Below, piece after piece: positions 43,130 to 45,722 of a stretch of 45,722 nucleotides of DNA; the first letter of the stretch is position 1; every line of letters starts with the position of its first letter. The DNA lies in NCBI GenBank assembly GCA_902464295.1, contig CABQIW010000013.1, positions 1 through 45,722 of the forward strand, read 5' to 3'. Source of the DNA: an uncultured Eggerthella sp. (GTDB taxonomy: Bacteria; Actinomycetota; Coriobacteriia; Coriobacteriales; Eggerthellaceae). A model generated the notes under the pieces. That model saw only the letters and a program-made list of their open reading frames with translations. It was not told the DNA's origin and searched no databases. Both the position numbers and the translations under genes were made by a program.

Positions 43130-43490
43130 ATTTTGTTCCCATAGATTCTCCATCATGCAGATATGACATATTGCGAAAAATGTCGCATATAAGTATGAAA
43201 CAAAGCGTTTGAGGAACGTAAATTTACTTTACAAAATCGCGATGTTATTACACAAACAAAAGAATCTGTGGAGAAAACTTCTAAAAATTGCGCCATAAAT
43301 TAACGGGAATTGAATAACCTTTTCAAATTTAGAAAAACCTCATGGACTTGATTTTTTTTTTTTCTAAGCTCAAATGTGTCGGGACTGTTCACAGTTTCCA
43401 CACAACTATTTGGATTGGATAAGGAAAAGGAGGGGGAACAAGAAGGGGCTGTTTGCTTTGATAGCGCGAAGGAGGGGATATCTTAAAGCG
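43130..43490. other. AT-rich gene-free stretch between copy 1 and the LysR gene
   Basis: About 360 bp downstream of both flanking genes (CoA-transferase copy 1 ends before it, LysR ends at 43491 on the minus strand). It is much richer in A and T than its surroundings, with a run of 12 T at 43352-43363 and a short inverted repeat TGCGA/TCGCA near 43173-43188. No credible gene, RNA or mobile element was recognised. A short open frame at 43374-43607 overlaps the LysR 3' end and is not believed. Confidence 0.6.
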
Positions 43491-44372
43491 CTACCAAAGG
43501 GATTTCGTGATCTGAATGAACGTATTGATGGTTTCTGTACGTTCGATATTCGAGCAGTAGCAGAGATACAGTTGACGAAACTCGTCAGGAGCTTCATCGA
43601 TCGGTAGACAGACCAGTTCATGCTGGTACGCATCGAGAAGCCACGAATGACAGGCTATTGCAAGAACATCAGGATTTGCAGAAACAATAGATGCCAAGGT
43701 TATTTCATCCGAATACAAGCATTCAACGGGAAGATCGTGATCTTGAAGTAAAGCAGTAACACTAGGGCCCAAAGGACCTTGCAAGCTGTACGAAACGATG
43801 TGCTGGTCTTTCAGTTCGGTCAAAGAGATCGAACTTCGTTTGCTCAACGGATGATCATGATTAGCTAAAAGAGCGACCGATTGTGTCCAAACAGGGTAGA
43901 AGATCAGCTCGGGGTCTTCTCCAACCGGTCCCGCAAAGGCAACATCAACCGTTCCATTCTTAAGTCTATTGAGCAGGTCGGGTGTGGTTGATTGGATGAT
44001 GTTCAGTTGTATATTCCCATGGGTTATGCGCCTGAATTCATACAGTATCTTCGACCAATCCTGGTTCTGCGCTGAAAAGACCGCTCCAATGTTAATAGTG
44101 CGAACTTGATCGGATTTCTTCTTCTGAATGAAGCTCACACCATTATCGAGGAACTTCAATGAGGTTGCGACGTACTGATAAAAAGCGGCCCCTTCTTCCG
44201 TGAGGTAAACACCGGATCGACTCTTCTTGAAGAGCGCAACGCCCAGCTCAGCCTCAAGCTTGCTGATCGCTTGAGAAAGCGTTGGCTGAGTGATGGAAAG
44301 GGATTGTGCCGTCTGACGGCGGTTCTTAGTTTCCGCGAGTGCTTTGAAGTAGTACAGATGAGCTAAATTCAT
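43491..44372 (-). CDS. LysR-family transcriptional regulator
   Basis: A 293-aa regulator. Residues 1-60 are the winged helix-turn-helix: MNLAHLYYFKALAE, RRQTAQSLSITQPTLSQAISKLE and LGVALFKKSRSGVYLTEEG. The rest is the effector-binding domain, with INIGAV at the start of the first lobe and DVAFAGPVGEDPELIFYPV. ATG at 44372 is used because the family begins there; 19 further in-frame codons upstream are unlike it. It is divergent from CoA-transferase copy 2 with 138 bp between the starts, the usual LysR layout, so it probably controls that gene and itself. The ligand may be the CoA-transferase substrate; inference. Confidence 0.92.
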   Translation of the reverse strand: MNLAHLYYFKALAETKNRRQTAQSLSITQPTLSQAISKLEAELGVALFKKSRSGVYLTEEGAAFYQYVATSLKFLDNGVSFIQKKKSDQVRTINIGAVFSAQNQDWSKILYEFRRITHGNIQLNIIQSTTPDLLNRLKNGTVDVAFAGPVGEDPELIFYPVWTQSVALLANHDHPLSKRSSISLTELKDQHIVSYSLQGPLGPSVTALLQDHDLPVECLYSDEITLASIVSANPDVLAIACHSWLLDAYQHELVCLPIDEAPDEFRQLYLCYCSNIERTETINTFIQITKSLW

Positions 44373-44412
44373 GGCGCCGAACCTCACGTATCCAATCAAC
44401 GAACTACAGGAA

Positions 44413-44435
44413 AGGCAAGTATATACCACTTGCCT
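44413..44435. promoter_or_regulatory. perfect dyad between LysR gene and CoA-transferase copy 2
   Basis: AGGCAAGT (44413-44420) and ACTTGCCT (44428-44435) are exact 8-bp arms with a 7-bp AT-rich centre. On the minus strand the left part overlaps TATACT, a -10-like hexamer for the LysR gene, so autorepression is plausible. It does not fit a strict T-N11-A pattern. It lies 40 bp from the LysR start and 75 bp from the CoA-transferase start. Confidence 0.6.
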
Positions 44436-44510
44436 GAATGATAAACCGAACGTGTTTTGAAATCGAGCACACCAAACGAGTGCCCGAGGGGCGTTGAACG
44501 AGGAGGTTCT

Positions 44511-45722
44511 ATGAAAGGTTTGGAAGGCATCAAGGTCGTCGAGCTCACCGGGTACGTGGCAGCTCCAGCATGTCCGCGCATCTTAGGCGAGATGGGAGCG
44601 ACCATCTACAAGATCGAACCGTTCACAGGCGATGAGTATCGCACCAATGGCCCGGGGTTCGGCATGCAGAAGACCGATATCGACGATCCTGCGTTCGACC
44701 TGGCATCCATGAACAAGGACTTCTTGAGCGTGAACCTGAAGGACCCGGAGGGTGCGGCGTTTGTCGAGAAGCTCCTAGCGGATGCCGATGTCATGATCAC
44801 GAGCTTCCGCGACAACGCCTTAAAGAAGCTCGGACTCGACTACGAAGCGGTGCATGCACGCCATCCTCACCTCGTCTGGGCGCAGATGCGCGGCTATGGG
44901 GAATACGGTCCTGAGCGCGACAGCAAGGGATTCGACACCACGGCCTACGGTGCGCGCGGCGGCTTCTTCGCCTCGTTGCCGCAAGCCGATAACTTCCAGC
45001 CCATCAACTGGCCGGCAGCGATCGGGGATTGGAACGCCTCGATGGCCCTTACCGCAGGCGTGCTCGGCGCTCTCGTGCGCAAGGATCGCACCGGGGAGGG
45101 CGACAAGGTGACGGTGAACCTGTACCACTGCGCGCTCTGGGCGATGCAGATCATGCTCGCCTCCACCCAGTTCGGCGATAAATGGCCGAAGTCTCGCTAT
45201 AACGTCACCTGCCCGACGAACAACTCCTACCGCACCAAGGACGATGTGTGGTTCATGATCTGCTACGGCAGCTACGACATCTTCTACGACCATGTCATGC
45301 GCTCGATCGGCCTCGATGACCTCATCGGTGACGAGCGCTACAACCGCTCTGCGGTGATCAACGATGGACGCGGCATCAACACCGAGGTCGTGAAGATCTT
45401 GGAGGACCAGTTCGCCACCCAGGATTGGGACTATTGGGAGCGCATCTTCAAGGAGAACGACTTCCCCTACCAGCGTCTCTATCAGGCCCAGGACATCTTG
45501 AACGATGAAGAGGCCTATGCAAACGACATCCTGCGCTCCGTCCACTACGACGCCTTCGGCGAGAAGGTCCTGCCTACCTCTCCGATCCGCTTCGAATCGA
45601 TGGGAGATCCCGTGCTCAGGAAGAGCCGCCCGATCGGGTATGACACCGCACGCATCATGGAGGCCTATGGCTACACGCCCGATGAGATCGAGCAGATGGA
45701 TGGCACCTCGGTGCTCTGCTAT
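44511..45722 (+). CDS. family III CoA-transferase (CaiB/BaiF type), copy 2 (cut by window end)
   Basis: The first 404 codons of a second CoA-transferase gene, identical in every visible base to copy 1, including the catalytic Asp173 in IGDWNAS. The ATG at 44511 follows a perfect AGGAGG at 44501-44506 with 4 nt between. The 5' leader is unlike that of copy 1, so the two genes are differently controlled: copy 2 shares a divergent region and dyad with the LysR gene. Whether it is full length cannot be seen; 21 codons plus the stop would remain. The exact identity shows a very recent duplication or ongoing gene conversion. Confidence 0.92.
   Translation, partial: MKGLEGIKVVELTGYVAAPACPRILGEMGATIYKIEPFTGDEYRTNGPGFGMQKTDIDDPAFDLASMNKDFLSVNLKDPEGAAFVEKLLADADVMITSFRDNALKKLGLDYEAVHARHPHLVWAQMRGYGEYGPERDSKGFDTTAYGARGGFFASLPQADNFQPINWPAAIGDWNASMALTAGVLGALVRKDRTGEGDKVTVNLYHCALWAMQIMLASTQFGDKWPKSRYNVTCPTNNSYRTKDDVWFMICYGSYDIFYDHVMRSIGLDDLIGDERYNRSAVINDGRGINTEVVKILEDQFATQDWDYWERIFKENDFPYQRLYQAQDILNDEEAYANDILRSVHYDAFGEKVLPTSPIRFESMGDPVLRKSRPIGYDTARIMEAYGYTPDEIEQMDGTSVLCY
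44511..45722 (+). repeat. direct repeat, copy 2 (1212 bp visible)
   Basis: Same orientation as copy 1 at 41756-42967 and 2755 bp away, with the LysR gene between them. Recombination between copies would delete or amplify the LysR gene and one CoA-transferase. Confidence 0.95.

Noticed and set aside
43173..43188. Short inverted repeat TGCGA/TCGCA as a regulator site
   Set aside because: Only five paired bases, located downstream of both neighbouring genes; too weak to call.
43374..43607. Small 77-codon frame at the end of the AT-rich stretch
   Set aside because: More than half lies antisense to the LysR 3' end, and no ribosome site or family pattern is present.
41756..45722. The duplicated region as an insertion sequence or composite transposon
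   Set aside because: No transposase, terminal inverted repeats or target-site duplication were seen; the repeat is a metabolic gene and begins at its start codon.
1..45722. CRISPR array, tRNA, rRNA or riboswitch
   Set aside because: No regularly spaced short repeats, no cloverleaf-like or rRNA sequence and no recognisable riboswitch core were found when reading both strands.

Overview
The window looks like a chromosomal segment of a Coriobacteriia-type actinobacterium of intermediate GC (an Eggerthellaceae relative; a Cryptobacterium-like organism is a guess, not a demonstration). The clues are a close GlfT2-type galactofuranosyltransferase, secreted RICIN/GH25 and RICIN/L,D-transpeptidase wall proteins, a TAXI binding protein beside a GltS permease, and clean Gram-positive Shine-Dalgarno sites. 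No rRNA, tRNA, CRISPR array or transposase was seen.

Region A (1-6012) carries three tandem secreted wall proteins. The first is only the last 17 codons of a RICIN protein. The second is a five-trefoil RICIN protein ending in a YkuD L,D-transpeptidase. The third is a GH25 muramidase with two [Ig-like + RICIN] modules. Region B (6108-26871) is a large surface-polysaccharide locus. It holds two MOP-type flippases, six family-2 glycosyltransferases (GT2), one GT4, a DPM1-like GT2, a DUF2304 protein, two paralogous GT-C-like membrane proteins and a GlfT2-like enzyme. It also holds a nonulosonic (sialic-type) acid set: a cytidylyltransferase-PseG fusion, NeuB and a GT52/GT38-like sialyltransferase. 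Together these point to a galactofuranose- and nonulosonate-containing envelope glycan. The enzymes that start the glycan (phosphoglycosyltransferase), the UDP-sugar epimerase/dehydratase steps and UDP-galactopyranose mutase are not in the window.

From about 27 kb the base composition shifts visibly to higher GC. Region C (26993-29497) has a two-TM protein, a Cys-rich desulfoferrodoxin-like protein and another GT2. Region D (29581-34367, minus strand) is an SCP2-like gene, then a coupled iron-type alcohol dehydrogenase, aldehyde dehydrogenase and OFA-like MFS transporter. Region E (34567-37646) is pntA-pntB, the proton-translocating transhydrogenase, closed by a clear terminator. Region F (37757-40392, minus strand) is a TAXI lipoprotein, GltS and a small His-rich repeat protein, which may form an unusual binding-protein-dependent glutamate-type uptake unit.

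Region G (40577-45722) contains an enoyl-CoA hydratase-fold gene with a near-consensus promoter and its own terminator, a family III CoA-transferase, and a LysR regulator. A second copy of the CoA-transferase follows, identical base for base over all 1212 visible bases and starting exactly at the ATG; it runs off the window end. The LysR gene is divergent from this second copy, with a perfect dyad between them. All functional calls come from reading motifs by eye; no database search was run.
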